A stretch of 64,000 nt of DNA. Origin: Flavobacterium aquariorum (GTDB taxonomy: Bacteria > Bacteroidota > Bacteroidia > Flavobacteriales > Flavobacteriaceae). Numbering within the stretch: the stretch's first letter is position 1; each line of letters starts with the position of its first letter. Shown in pieces: positions 34,403 to 43,873 of the stretch. Under the pieces are notes generated by a model that was given only the letters and a program-made list of their open reading frames with translations, was not told where the DNA came from and ran no database searches. The stretch is from positions 1 through 64,000 of the forward strand of contig NZ_QKXH01000014.1 of the NCBI RefSeq assembly GCF_003254745.1, in the 5' to 3' direction. Position numbers and translations under genes: made by a program.

Positions 34403-35176
34403 ATGAAAAAAATTGTTTTTGTAATGGTCGCGTTCATTACTTCATTTTTGTCTTTTGCTCAAAAGGCAGAAAAAATTAAATACGAAAAAGAGAAATTAAA
34501 AGAGATGGAACATTACTATTTTGAGGAAGTTTTCGTTTCGGTTTCATCTAAAAAAACTTCGACTGTTATTTTAAAAGATCAAAAAATATATAAAGGATAT
34601 TGTGAAGATGTAGGTAGAAAAAAAGGACAAATTAGCTCTATTGAAATTAAAGATAGTGTAACTGGAAAAAAAGTAGAATTTGAAGCTACTACAATTGCAG
34701 AATTGTATTTGTTTCCAAGTGGATTTGAGAAGTTTGGAAAAATGAATAAATATTTTTCTAGTTCAACAAGTTGGGGAACAAAAAGTTTAAGTAAAACAAC
34801 TAACAAAGAAGATGTTCATTTTAAAAACCAATTGGTTTCTTTGAAGAATAAAAAAGAACAAACGGAATATTTAATGCAAATAATTAATCCTACTTTTAGT
34901 ACTGTCATTGAAGTTTATGGTGATCCAAATGCTAAAGAAACATCTGGTTTTGGTGTAGGAGGAGCTACATTTGGTGGGGGTGTAACAAAATCATATTATG
35001 TAAAAAAGGGAGAAAAAATATTTTGGTTGCATAAAGATGATTTTGAAGGAGCTTACACTGAATTATTTGGTGATAATGAAGAATTTGTTAAGCAATATCC
35101 TCTTAACTCAATAGAATGGGATTATTTTAGTTTTCTAGTTCTTGAGTACACAAGATTAAAAGAAGCTAAAGCATAG
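34403..35176 (+). CDS. Secreted protein, unknown function
   Basis: A 257-residue protein with a signal peptide ending at SFAQ (residue 20). It contains a beta-rich middle (STVILKDQKIYKGYCEDVG) and a Gly-rich segment (TSGFGVGGATFGGGVTKSYY). I do not recognise the family. A -7-like TACATTTG box lies 24 bp upstream of the start, and a strong bidirectional terminator follows. Confidence 0.65.
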   Translation: MKKIVFVMVAFITSFLSFAQKAEKIKYEKEKLKEMEHYYFEEVFVSVSSKKTSTVILKDQKIYKGYCEDVGRKKGQISSIEIKDSVTGKKVEFEATTIAELYLFPSGFEKFGKMNKYFSSSTSWGTKSLSKTTNKEDVHFKNQLVSLKNKKEQTEYLMQIINPTFSTVIEVYGDPNAKETSGFGVGGATFGGGVTKSYYVKKGEKIFWLHKDDFEGAYTELFGDNEEFVKQYPLNSIEWDYFSFLVLEYTRLKEAKA

Positions 35177-35184
35177 TTTTAGTC

Positions 35185-35240
35185 AAAATAGAATATAAAA
35201 AAAACCTAGTGAGAGCTAGGTTTTTTTTATATTCTATTTT
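35185..35240. terminator. Bidirectional terminator before the pigment cluster
   Basis: A near-perfect 25-bp inverted repeat with GC-rich tip ACCTAG/CTAGGT flanked by A and T runs (AAAATAGAATATAAAAAAAA on the left arm) lies between convergent genes; its right end overlaps the last codons of the halogenase-like gene. Confidence 0.88.
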
Positions 35241-36469
35241 GTCATTTCAATTATGTGTGCCATATTTTTGATAAGATTATCATGCTTTTTTACAAATGGG
35301 TTTTCTTCATCCCAAACATAACCAGCTAATACTGCACATATTTTTCTTTTCACATCTGGATCTTCAGGTTGATGGAAAAATAAGGTTTGTAGGTTTCCAG
35401 TATACCATTCTTTTACATAAGTGGTAAACACGGCAATTCCTCGTTTCATATAGGCCGTAAATTCTTCTTCCCAATCAACTGTAATTCCTTGTGATTCTTT
35501 GAGGTATAATTTGGCGGCAAGCATACCCGATTCGGTAGCAAATGCAACACCAGAAGAAAATACTGGGTCCAAAAACTCGGAACTGTTTCCGGTAAGTGCA
35601 AAACCATCTCCGTACATTTTTTTGACGGATCGTGAGTAATTTTCTAATTTGATAGGTTCGAATATAAAATCCACTCCTGCAAATCGTTTGATATAAAAAT
35701 CTGAAAGCTGGATGGCATTCTTCAATGCTTCGGCGTTGTCTTTATTGGTTGAAAGAGAATTAATAAAATCCGTTGGCCCTACAACACCAAGGCTTGTATT
35801 GCCATTTGAAAAAGGAATAACCCACAACCAAACTTCTGTTTCCAGTATATCAAATGAAATCATGGTTCCTTCTTCGCCTTCAGGCCGGTTGATATCGACA
35901 ACATGTGTAAAAATAGAGGAATGCGGGTCTAATTTGGAAGGCGTATCCAAATCCAAAAGTCTTGGTAGAACTCTTCCATAACCACTGGAATCGATGATAA
36001 ACTTGGCGTGAATTTCTTTTAGATTACCGTCCCTATCTTTTACAACGGTAGTCGAATTTTTTCCTTCGAAAGCAACCGAAATTACCTCCGATTCAAATTC
36101 TAAATCAATACCTTTTCGAATCACTTCCTGAGCCATAGTGTTGTCAAAATCAGCTCTGGGCACTTGCCAAGTCCAATCCCAACCTTCGGAAAATTTATTG
36201 CTGAAATCAAAAACACAAATGTCTTCTCCACGGATAAAACGGGCGCCCAATTTTTTTTCAAAATTCATGGCGTCCAAACATTCGAATAATTCGGCTTCTG
36301 CAAAATGATCCATAACCCTTGGAATAAGACTTTCGCCCACGACTATTCGAGGGAATTTTGTTTTTTCTACAATCTTAATTTTGACTCCTTTTTTATGAAG
36401 ATATGAAGCAGATACGCATCCGGATGGTCCTGCTCCTATGATTAAAACATCTACGAATTCTTGTAACAT
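35234..36469 (-). CDS. Flavin-dependent halogenase-like oxidoreductase
   Basis: A 411-residue FAD protein. The N-terminal GxGxxG (IIGAGPSGCVSASYL), the motif VGESLIPRV and the tryptophan-halogenase-family signature W-L-W-V-I-P (WLWVIPF) are present; a Lys in KKLGARFIRG sits where phenol halogenases place the catalytic Lys. It belongs to the family of phenolic/tryptophan halogenases. In the flexirubin pathway it may chlorinate or hydroxylate the aryl ring of the polyene; the reaction cannot be settled from sequence. Faces away from the main operon, after the methyltransferase gene. Confidence 0.8.
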   Translation of the reverse strand: MLQEFVDVLIIGAGPSGCVSASYLHKKGVKIKIVEKTKFPRIVVGESLIPRVMDHFAEAELFECLDAMNFEKKLGARFIRGEDICVFDFSNKFSEGWDWTWQVPRADFDNTMAQEVIRKGIDLEFESEVISVAFEGKNSTTVVKDRDGNLKEIHAKFIIDSSGYGRVLPRLLDLDTPSKLDPHSSIFTHVVDINRPEGEEGTMISFDILETEVWLWVIPFSNGNTSLGVVGPTDFINSLSTNKDNAEALKNAIQLSDFYIKRFAGVDFIFEPIKLENYSRSVKKMYGDGFALTGNSSEFLDPVFSSGVAFATESGMLAAKLYLKESQGITVDWEEEFTAYMKRGIAVFTTYVKEWYTGNLQTLFFHQPEDPDVKRKICAVLAGYVWDEENPFVKKHDNLIKNMAHIIEMTK

Positions 36470-36572
36470 TTATTTACTGCAATTAAAGTTTTTGTAAAGA
36501 GTGCATAATGGTTTATAATATTAAAATACGCTGTAATAGCACAAAATACAAAATTAAAGATTTATCGAGTTA

Positions 36573-37637
36573 TTAAACTCTTTTTTTACATTTAATCAAG
36601 GTGTGGCTCATTCCAATCATTTCATGCATTTCAGCCACTACAAATCCAGCTTTTTCTATTACTTTCAAAATGTCTTCTGAATGAAACATTTGGCTGTTTC
36701 CATTTGCAACTGCTGTAAAATATAAAGAAGTGGCATGTAAGCTGTATGTTGATGCTTGGAATTTTTGCAAATCCCAAAACGTTTCCAAAATATAAAAACT
36801 GGCATCGTCTGTCATTGCTTCATAGGCTCGTCTGAAGAGGCTGTATACTTCTTCCAAAGAAAAGCAATCTATAAATTGACTCATCCAGATGATATCAAAA
36901 CCTTTTGGGAAAGTAATTGAATCGTCCAATAAATTGGCGCCTATCGTAGAAATCCGGTCTTCAAAACCAGCTTCTCCTATGTTTTTTTGTGCCACTTTAA
37001 TCTGTCCTGGTAAATCCAAAATGGTGATTTTTACCGCTGGGTCGTATTTTGCGCATTGCAAAGAAAATTTTCCGGTATTGCCTCCAACATCCAAAAATGA
37101 TTTAGGTTTATTATCAAATAAAATAGGCATAATTTCAGGAAAAGTATAGTCGGAGTAAAAATGATCAAAATCAAACCAGCTTTTTTTGATCTTTTCAGGT
37201 AGTTCAGATAAACCGATATATACAGTATCCCAATTTCCTAATTCTTTTAGTCCTTCCGGTTTTCCATTTACTATGGATTGCTCCAAATGGTTTATCGCCA
37301 AATAATTTACATCTTGGGTGAAATCCATGTTTACATTGGTCATTTTATCCCTTAATATGAAATAGCCAGTTTTTGTAAGTATAAACTCATTGCTTTTTAA
37401 ATAAACCATTTCCAAGCTCAAACCTGCTTCGAGTAAAACTTTTACGCCGTAGACAGATAAATTCAAATCGGCGGCTATAGTTTCTATACTTGCTTTGTCC
37501 TTATTAAATAAGTATTCTAAAATTCCTAAATTCCGAAGTGATTTTGCTGCTTGAAACATAATTGGGGCAAAAGCAATTTTTTGGGCGTCTAGATTCGCTT
37601 GAACAACATTTTTCTTGTCAGAACCAAAATCTTTCAT
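36573..37637 (-). CDS. SAM-dependent methyltransferase, O-MT family 2 type
   Basis: A 354-residue methyltransferase with an N-terminal dimerisation/winged-helix domain (about 20-100, IETIAADLNLSVYGVKVLLE) and a Rossmann domain with the SAM motif FLDVGGNTGKFSL and the later DIIWMSQFIDCFSLEEV. Family members methylate small aromatic hydroxyls, but C-methylation also occurs. Flexirubin aryl rings carry a methyl group, so ring methylation during or after tyrosine-derived starter formation is plausible. First gene of the leftward pair, divergent from the ammonia-lyase. Confidence 0.82.
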   Translation of the reverse strand: MKDFGSDKKNVVQANLDAQKIAFAPIMFQAAKSLRNLGILEYLFNKDKASIETIAADLNLSVYGVKVLLEAGLSLEMVYLKSNEFILTKTGYFILRDKMTNVNMDFTQDVNYLAINHLEQSIVNGKPEGLKELGNWDTVYIGLSELPEKIKKSWFDFDHFYSDYTFPEIMPILFDNKPKSFLDVGGNTGKFSLQCAKYDPAVKITILDLPGQIKVAQKNIGEAGFEDRISTIGANLLDDSITFPKGFDIIWMSQFIDCFSLEEVYSLFRRAYEAMTDDASFYILETFWDLQKFQASTYSLHATSLYFTAVANGNSQMFHSEDILKVIEKAGFVVAEMHEMIGMSHTLIKCKKRV

Positions 37638-37752
37638 TCTTTTTTTTATTTAAAAGGGCATTGTAAGTGCTTGTTAATATATTAGTTAAGTTTGTTTTGC
37701 TGATTTGTAAAACAAAAAAAATATAGGTTTACTAATTTTAGTGATATTGTGC

Positions 37753-37760
37753 TACATTTG
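37753..37760 (+). promoter_or_regulatory. Candidate -7 element upstream of the ammonia-lyase
   Basis: TACATTTG is an exact TAnnTTTG match 80 bp upstream of the ammonia-lyase start, in the 203-bp divergent promoter region of the pigment cluster. No TTG -33 box at standard spacing is visible. Confidence 0.4.
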
Positions 37761-37840
37761 TTTATTCAAATTAACCACATTAAATTCTAAATAAAAACTA
37801 ATTTTTAATATATTTAGTTGAAAAAAATAATACAAATTGA

Positions 37841-39361
37841 ATGAATACTATAAATGAATTTTTAAGTCTAGAAGAGTTTAAATCTGTAATCTTTAATAAT
37901 GACAAAATAAATATTAGCCAAGTTGTTTTAGATAGAGTTAATGAAAGTTTTGATTTTCTAAAAGAGTTCTCAGTTAATAAAATTATTTACGGCGTAAATA
38001 CGGGATTTGGACCAATGGCTCAATATCGTATTAAAGACGAAGATCGTATACAATTGCAATATAATTTAATACGAAGTCATGCCTCTGGTACAGGAAAACC
38101 GTTGAATGCGACCTGTGTTAAAGCAGCAATTTTGGCTAGGCTAAATACACTTTCTTTAGGTAATTCTGGAGTTCATTCTTCAGTGATTCATTTGATGAAA
38201 GAATTGATCAATAGAGATATTACTCCTTTAATTTTTGAACATGGTGGAGTAGGAGCGAGTGGTGATTTAGTGCAATTGGCTCATTTGGCTTTGGTTCTTA
38301 TTGGTGAAGGAGAGGTTTTCTATAAAGGAGAAAGAAAACCTACCCAAGAGGTTTTTGAAATAGAAAAACTGAAACCTATTCAAGTAGAAATTAGAGAAGG
38401 GTTGGCTTTAATGAACGGGACTTCGGTAATGACAGGTATTGGTGTTGTCAATGTGCATCATGCCAGTAAGTTATTGGATTGGTCGATTAAGTTTTCTTGT
38501 GCAATAAATGAAATTGTGCAAGCATATGACGACCATTTTTCTGAAGAATTAAACAATACAAAACGTCATAAAGGACAGAGAGAAGTTGCTTCGAGAATGA
38601 GAACAAATCTTGAGGACAGTACTTTAATCAGAAAAAGAGAAGATCATTTATATTCAGGAGAAAATACAGAAGATGTTTTCAAAGAAAAAGTTCAGGAATA
38701 TTATTCTTTACGTTGTGTTCCTCAAATTTTGGGGCCAATACTTGAAACCATAAGCAATGTTTCTTCTATTTTGGAAGAAGAATTTAATTCAGCAAATGAT
38801 AATCCAATCATAGATGTAAAAAACCAGCATGTATATCATGGTGGTAACTTTCACGGGGATTATATTTCTTTGGAAATGGATAAATTAAAGATTGTAATTA
38901 CTAAATTAACAATGCTTGCCGAACGTCAGTTGAATTATTTATTGAATTCAAAAATAAATGAAATCCTTCCTCCATTTGTAAATTTGGGAACTTTGGGTTT
39001 CAATTTTGGAATGCAGGGAGTGCAGTTTACTGCGACTTCTACAACTGCTGAAAGTCAGATGTTATCGAATCCTATGTACGTTCACAGTATTCCAAATAAT
39101 AATGATAATCAGGATATTGTAAGTATGGGAACTAATGCTGCCGTAATTACATCAAAAGTTATTGAAAATTCATTTGAAGTATTAGCTATCGAATTAATTA
39201 CCATTGTTCAGGCTATCGATTATTTGGAACAAAAAGACCAAATTTCATCTGTAACCAGAAAAATATATGATGATATTCGTGTCATTATTCCAAGATTCGA
39301 AAAAGATCAGGTAATGTATCCTTTTGTGCAAAAAGTGAAAGATTATTTGATCAATAACTAA
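37841..39361 (+). CDS. Tyrosine ammonia-lyase
   Basis: Deaminates tyrosine to 4-coumarate, the aryl starter of flexirubin-type polyenes; 506 residues. The MIO-forming Ala139-Ser140-Gly141 (GGVGASGDLVQL), catalytic Tyr50 (IIYGVNTGFG) and late QSMLSNPM-type helices place it in the HAL/TAL/PAL family. His80 (RSHASGTG) occupies the selectivity position where TALs have His and PALs Phe. As I recall it, the sequence is very close to the characterised F. johnsoniae TAL. First gene of the rightward arm; a short repeat of AAATCTAAAATC words separates it from fabG. Confidence 0.93.
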   Translation: MNTINEFLSLEEFKSVIFNNDKINISQVVLDRVNESFDFLKEFSVNKIIYGVNTGFGPMAQYRIKDEDRIQLQYNLIRSHASGTGKPLNATCVKAAILARLNTLSLGNSGVHSSVIHLMKELINRDITPLIFEHGGVGASGDLVQLAHLALVLIGEGEVFYKGERKPTQEVFEIEKLKPIQVEIREGLALMNGTSVMTGIGVVNVHHASKLLDWSIKFSCAINEIVQAYDDHFSEELNNTKRHKGQREVASRMRTNLEDSTLIRKREDHLYSGENTEDVFKEKVQEYYSLRCVPQILGPILETISNVSSILEEEFNSANDNPIIDVKNQHVYHGGNFHGDYISLEMDKLKIVITKLTMLAERQLNYLLNSKINEILPPFVNLGTLGFNFGMQGVQFTATSTTAESQMLSNPMYVHSIPNNNDNQDIVSMGTNAAVITSKVIENSFEVLAIELITIVQAIDYLEQKDQISSVTRKIYDDIRVIIPRFEKDQVMYPFVQKVKDYLINN

Positions 39362-39497
39362 AGTCAAAAGTTTTAAATCTAAAATCAGCAATCTGCAATC
39401 TAAAATAAAAGTATGAAATCGCCATGACACCATTTGTCGTAAACACCAATAAAGATCTGGCGATACCATATTTCCAAAATTTAAATAGTATTTATAT

Positions 39498-40229
39498 ATG
39501 AAATGTGCATTGGTAACAGGAGGTTCTAGAGGAATTGGTAACGCTATTTGTGAAAAATTGTCACAAGACAGCAGTTATCATATTCTGATTAATTATTATT
39601 CGAATAAAGAAGAAGCCGAAAATACATTAGAAAAAGTAATTGCAAACGGGGCTACGGGAGAAATTCTAAAATTTGATGTTGCCAATTTTGATGAAGTGAA
39701 ATCGGTATTGACGCAATGGCAAGAGGCAAATCCAGAAGCAATTGTCGAAGCAATTATAAATAATGCAGGAATTACCAAAGACGGTCTGTTCATGTGGATG
39801 AGCTTGGAAGATTGGTCCAGTGTTATTAACACCAGTTTAAATGGTTTTTTTAATGTGACTAACTTTTTTATGCAAAAAATGTTGCGAAATAAATACGGCC
39901 GAATTGTGAATATCGTTTCGCTTTCGGGTGTAAAAGGAACAGCAGGACAGACTAATTATTCTGCGGCAAAAGGTGCATTGATAGGAGCAACTAAAGCTTT
40001 GGCACAAGAAGTTGCCAAAAGAAATATTACAGTAAATGCAGTGGCTCCAGGTTTTATAAGAACAAATATGACTAGCAATCTTGATGAAAAAGAACTAATT
40101 AAAATGATTCCCGTGAATCGTTTTGGTGAAGCCGAAGAAGTTGCCGATCTGGTTAGCTTTTTGGTTTCCAAGAAATCAAGCTATATCACTGGAGAGGTTA
40201 TCAATATAAATGGTGGGATTTATTCATAA
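39498..40229 (+). CDS. 3-oxoacyl-ACP reductase (FabG-like)
   Basis: A 243-residue short-chain dehydrogenase. NAD(P) motif TGGSRGIG (7-14), NNAG (88-91) and the catalytic Ser141/Ser143-Tyr154-Lys158 (SLSGVKG, NYSAAKG) are intact. Reduces the beta-keto group during polyene extension. Located directly upstream of the ketosynthase. Confidence 0.92.
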   Translation: MKCALVTGGSRGIGNAICEKLSQDSSYHILINYYSNKEEAENTLEKVIANGATGEILKFDVANFDEVKSVLTQWQEANPEAIVEAIINNAGITKDGLFMWMSLEDWSSVINTSLNGFFNVTNFFMQKMLRNKYGRIVNIVSLSGVKGTAGQTNYSAAKGALIGATKALAQEVAKRNITVNAVAPGFIRTNMTSNLDEKELIKMIPVNRFGEAEEVADLVSFLVSKKSSYITGEVININGGIYS

Positions 40230-40244
40230 ATAATATAAAAGAAA

Positions 40245-41480
40245 ATGAATAAAAGAGTTGTCATCACGGGAATGGGAATTTATTCCTGTATCGGAACATC
40301 GTTAGACGAGGTAAAAGATTCATTATATCAAGGAAAATCTGGTATTTCATTTGATCCGGAACGAAAAGAATTTGGTTTTCAATCAGCCTTGACTGGGATG
40401 GTTCCTAGACCAGATTTAAAAAATTTGCTTACCAGAAGGCAAAGAATAAGTCTTGGGGAAGAAACGGAGTATGCTTACATGGCTACGGTTGAAGCCTTAA
40501 AAAATGCCAATATTGACGATACTTTCTTTGATGAAAATGAAGTTGGGATCATGTATGGTAATGATAGCGCTTCGAAATCTGTTATCGAGGCGACTGATAT
40601 TATCCGAGATAAAAAAGATTCTGCCTTAATTGGTTCCGGAGCTATTTTCAAATCGATGAATTCAACGGTTACGATGAATTTGTCGACTATTTTTAAAATG
40701 AGAGGGATTAATTTAACCGTAAGTGCGGCCTGTGCAAGCGGATCTCATTCTATTGGATTGGCCTATTTTTTAATCAAAAGCGGTTTTCAGGATGTAATCA
40801 TTTGCGGTGGAGCACAGGAAATTAACAAATATGCCATGTGCAGTTTTGACGGTTTAGGTGTTTTTTCCCCGAGGGAAGACGAACCAACCAAAGCCTCAAG
40901 GCCTTTTGATATTAATCGCGATGGTTTAATTCCTAGTGGTGGCGGCGCTACTTTGGTTTTAGAATCGTATGAATCAGCTATAAAACGAGGCGCTCCTATT
41001 CTGGCAGAAGTTGTGGGTTACGGATTCTCGTCGAATGGCGGTCATATTTCCACTCCAAATGTTGAAGGACCATCTATAGCCATGCAAAGAGCGCTCGATG
41101 AAGCAGGAATAAAAGCAAGTGAAGTGGATTATATAAATGCCCATGCAACATCAACACCAGTAGGAGATGATAATGAAGCAAAAGCGATTTTTAAAGTCTT
41201 TGGCGAGAGTAATCCTTATGTGAGTTCTACAAAGTCAATGACGGGGCACGAATGTTGGATGGCTGGAGCCAGTGAAGTCATTTATTCGATTTTGATGATG
41301 CAAAACGATTTCATAGCGCCAAACATTAATTTGGAAACGCCAGATAATGATGCTGCAAAATTAAATTTGGTTAAAACCACTTTAAATAAAAAATTTGACA
41401 TATTTTTGTCGAATTCCTTCGGTTTTGGAGGGACGAATTCAGCATTAGTAGTCAAAAAGTATAAAAAAAAGAATGAATAA
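40245..41480 (+). CDS. Beta-ketoacyl-ACP synthase, FabF-like, active
   Basis: A 411-residue condensing enzyme. Catalytic Cys163 (AACASGSHS), the two His (INAHATSTPVGD and MTGHECWMAGAS) and Lys are all present, so it should elongate the polyene chain on the ACP. Its last 8 bp overlap the start of the first ACP gene, so translation is coupled. Confidence 0.92.
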   Translation: MNKRVVITGMGIYSCIGTSLDEVKDSLYQGKSGISFDPERKEFGFQSALTGMVPRPDLKNLLTRRQRISLGEETEYAYMATVEALKNANIDDTFFDENEVGIMYGNDSASKSVIEATDIIRDKKDSALIGSGAIFKSMNSTVTMNLSTIFKMRGINLTVSAACASGSHSIGLAYFLIKSGFQDVIICGGAQEINKYAMCSFDGLGVFSPREDEPTKASRPFDINRDGLIPSGGGATLVLESYESAIKRGAPILAEVVGYGFSSNGGHISTPNVEGPSIAMQRALDEAGIKASEVDYINAHATSTPVGDDNEAKAIFKVFGESNPYVSSTKSMTGHECWMAGASEVIYSILMMQNDFIAPNINLETPDNDAAKLNLVKTTLNKKFDIFLSNSFGFGGTNSALVVKKYKKKNE

Positions 41481-41724
41481 AGAAGCAATCACAGAGAAGA
41501 TTAATGATTTTTTAATTGATGAGTTTGAGGTAGATGGAGATGATATTCAATCAGATGCGAATTTGAAAATCACTTTGGGATTGGATAGTTTAGACTATGT
41601 AGATTTAGTTGTTTCTATCGAATCAAACTTTGGTGTAAAATTAGTTGAAGCAGATTTTGTAGGAATAGATACATTCCAAGATTTTTATGATCTAATTGAA
41701 AATAAATTAAAAGCAAAAGCATAA
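41473..41724 (+). CDS. Acyl carrier protein
   Basis: An 83-residue acidic carrier protein with phosphopantetheine attachment at Ser39 (LGLDSLDYVD). Overlaps the preceding ketosynthase gene, so it is the likely carrier for that enzyme. Confidence 0.93.
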   Translation: MNKEAITEKINDFLIDEFEVDGDDIQSDANLKITLGLDSLDYVDLVVSIESNFGVKLVEADFVGIDTFQDFYDLIENKLKAKA

Positions 41725-41778
41725 TTTATATTTTTTAGGTGTCACAAGCATTCTAAAATCTAAAATCTACAATTTAAA

Positions 41779-42660
41779 ATGAGTCAATGGGATGGGAAAT
41801 CTAAAGGGACTGTTCTAGGATACAAAATTTTTGTTTTTTTTATTAAAAAAGTAGGGATTAAAGCAGCTTATCTTGTCCTTTATTTTGTAGCAACTTATTA
41901 TTTTATTTTCCTAAAAAAAAGTAATACCTCAATCTTTTATTATTTTAGAAAAAGATTGGGGTATTCGTATTTCAAATCCAAAAGAATGGTTTTCAAAAGT
42001 TATTATACTTTTGGACAGACCATTATTGATAAAATTGCCATTGGGGCCGGACTAAAAAAGAATTTCACATATGAACATGATGGTGGTGAAATTATAATCA
42101 AACTTTTGAAAGAAAAAAAGGGAGGAGTACTTATTAGCGCGCATATTGGGAATTTTGAAATTGCCGAACATTTTTTTAGTGAGATAGATATTAATTTTCA
42201 AATAAACCTTGTCACCACCGATTTAGAACATTCTGCCATAAAAAAATATCTAGAAAGTATTACCCAAAAACCAACAATAAATTTCATATTGATTGGTGAT
42301 GATTTGTCACATATATTCGAGATTAACTCGGCTCTAGCTAGGAATGAACTGGTTTGTTTTACAGGAGATAGATATTTTGAGGGCGTAAAGTCATTAAGTG
42401 AAACATTACTGGGAGAAGAAGCGCTTTTTCCGGCCGGACCATTTCTTATATCCTCTCGTTTAAAAGTCCCGGTTGTTTTTGTTTATGTGATGAAAGAGCC
42501 TAATTTACATTACCATCTTTATACCAGAGAAGCTACGGTAAAGCATCGTGACGAAAAGGGGTTGTTGAAAGAATATGCCCGAAGCGTGGAAATGATGGTT
42601 AAAAAATATCCTCTACAATGGTTTAACTATTTTGATTTCTGGAATCAGATCAATAAATAA
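41779..42660 (+). CDS. Lipid A acyltransferase-like (LpxL/HtrB family)
   Basis: A 293-residue membrane-anchored acyltransferase with an N-terminal TM segment (about 24-42) and the family HX4E motif (AHIGNFE), with later FPAGPFLISSRL. Members transfer acyl groups from ACP to lipid acceptors at the inner membrane face. In this cluster it may instead move the polyene acyl chain to the resorcinol or to a glycolipid; it is one of two candidates for ester formation. Confidence 0.8.
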   Translation: MSQWDGKSKGTVLGYKIFVFFIKKVGIKAAYLVLYFVATYYFIFLKKSNTSIFYYFRKRLGYSYFKSKRMVFKSYYTFGQTIIDKIAIGAGLKKNFTYEHDGGEIIIKLLKEKKGGVLISAHIGNFEIAEHFFSEIDINFQINLVTTDLEHSAIKKYLESITQKPTINFILIGDDLSHIFEINSALARNELVCFTGDRYFEGVKSLSETLLGEEALFPAGPFLISSRLKVPVVFVYVMKEPNLHYHLYTREATVKHRDEKGLLKEYARSVEMMVKKYPLQWFNYFDFWNQINK

Positions 42661-42961
42661 TAACAATTATTTACACTGTTATTTTGTTTTTACCTCACAC
42701 TTTTTATTTTTTAAAGCAAAATGGTTTTTGTAGTTTTTGAGCTGTGGTCTCTTTAACAGCGAATAGACTAAGAAAAATGAATTTCAGGCGTTTTTTTTAT
42801 TTTTGAAATTACGGACCTAACATTCTTATTATTAAAGGTTTGATTTTTGTTTAGAATAGCCTGTTTGGTTACAAGACTATATTTCGTTTTAAACAAATAA
42901 ACCACCATTAGCATAAATTATAAATTTAAGTTAAATTCGCTTTTGTAAAAAAACAACCCCA
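42661..42961. other. Intergenic gap before darA, no gene seen
   Basis: A 301-bp A/T-rich gap inside the rightward cluster. I see no coding segment or repeat; a weak TTCGCTTTTG box near 42940 may be a promoter for the darA part of the cluster. Confidence 0.5.
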
Positions 42962-43867
42962 ATGAAAAACGTCCTTGTAATCTACTATTCTCAATCGGGA
43001 CAATTAGAGTCCATTGCGAGAAATATTGCAAAACCACTTTTGAATTCAGATAGTATAAATGTTTTATTTCATGAGATTCAGTTAGAGAAACCGTTTCCGT
43101 TTCCTTGGAACAATGAGGCATTTTTCGGAGCTTTTCCAGAATCCTTTTTGCAGATTCCAACAGCATTGAAGCCTGTTTCAGAAGAAATAATGAATACCAA
43201 ATTCGATTTGATTCTTTTGAACTACCAAGTTTGGTATTTAACCCCTTCAATTCCCGTAAATTCTTTTTTGAAAAGTCCTGAAGCGAAAGTGTTATTGAAT
43301 AATACTCCAGTAGTAACCATAACTGGTTCCAGGAATATGTGGGTGATGGCACAAGAAAAAGTAAAAGTGTTATTGAAACAAAATAATGCATTGTTAAAAG
43401 GAAATATCGCTTTAGTTGATCGAGTAGGAAATTTAATAAGTGTTATTACAATTGTAGAATGGATGTTTTCGGGAGTGAAAAAAAAATATCTTGGAATTTT
43501 TCCTTTGCCTGGTGTTTCAGAGAAGGATATTAATGAATCCACAAAATTTGGGGAAGTAATTTTTTCCAGTTTGAGAGATAATAATTTAGATAATTTGCAA
43601 TCTAAATTGGTTGATATTGATGCGGTTAGGGTTAGTTCGTATTTAGTCACTGTTGATAGAACGGCCAATAAGATTTTTACAAAATGGTCAAATTTGATTA
43701 TTGGTAAAGGAGAATCCAGAAAGTCTTGGCTTAAAGTTTTTAAAGTTTATTTGTTATTGGCTATTTGGTTAATCTCACCAATAGTTTATATCTTGCACGT
43801 TCTTACTTATCCGTTAAAGATTAAAAAAATAAGGAAAGAATTAGAATATTATAAAGGAGTAAATTAG
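42962..43867 (+). CDS. darA: Dialkylresorcinol condensing enzyme
   Basis: A 301-residue protein with a flavodoxin-like N-terminus (VLVIYYSQSGQLESIARNI) and a C-terminal hydrophobic helix (about 263-285). DarA family enzymes condense and cyclise two beta-keto intermediates into a cyclohexanedione that becomes a dialkylresorcinol. Immediately followed by darB, as in other DAR clusters. The C-terminal helix suggests membrane association. Confidence 0.9.
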   Translation: MKNVLVIYYSQSGQLESIARNIAKPLLNSDSINVLFHEIQLEKPFPFPWNNEAFFGAFPESFLQIPTALKPVSEEIMNTKFDLILLNYQVWYLTPSIPVNSFLKSPEAKVLLNNTPVVTITGSRNMWVMAQEKVKVLLKQNNALLKGNIALVDRVGNLISVITIVEWMFSGVKKKYLGIFPLPGVSEKDINESTKFGEVIFSSLRDNNLDNLQSKLVDIDAVRVSSYLVTVDRTANKIFTKWSNLIIGKGESRKSWLKVFKVYLLLAIWLISPIVYILHVLTYPLKIKKIRKELEYYKGVN

Positions 43868-43873
43868 ATTATT

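Noticed and set aside
39245..39469. Minus-strand open frame at the end of the ammonia-lyase gene
   Set aside because: It reads the antisense of the lyase end and AATCTAAA words; no support as a gene.
42918..43391. Minus-strand open frame opposite darA
   Set aside because: It is antisense to a well-supported gene and has no recognisable features.
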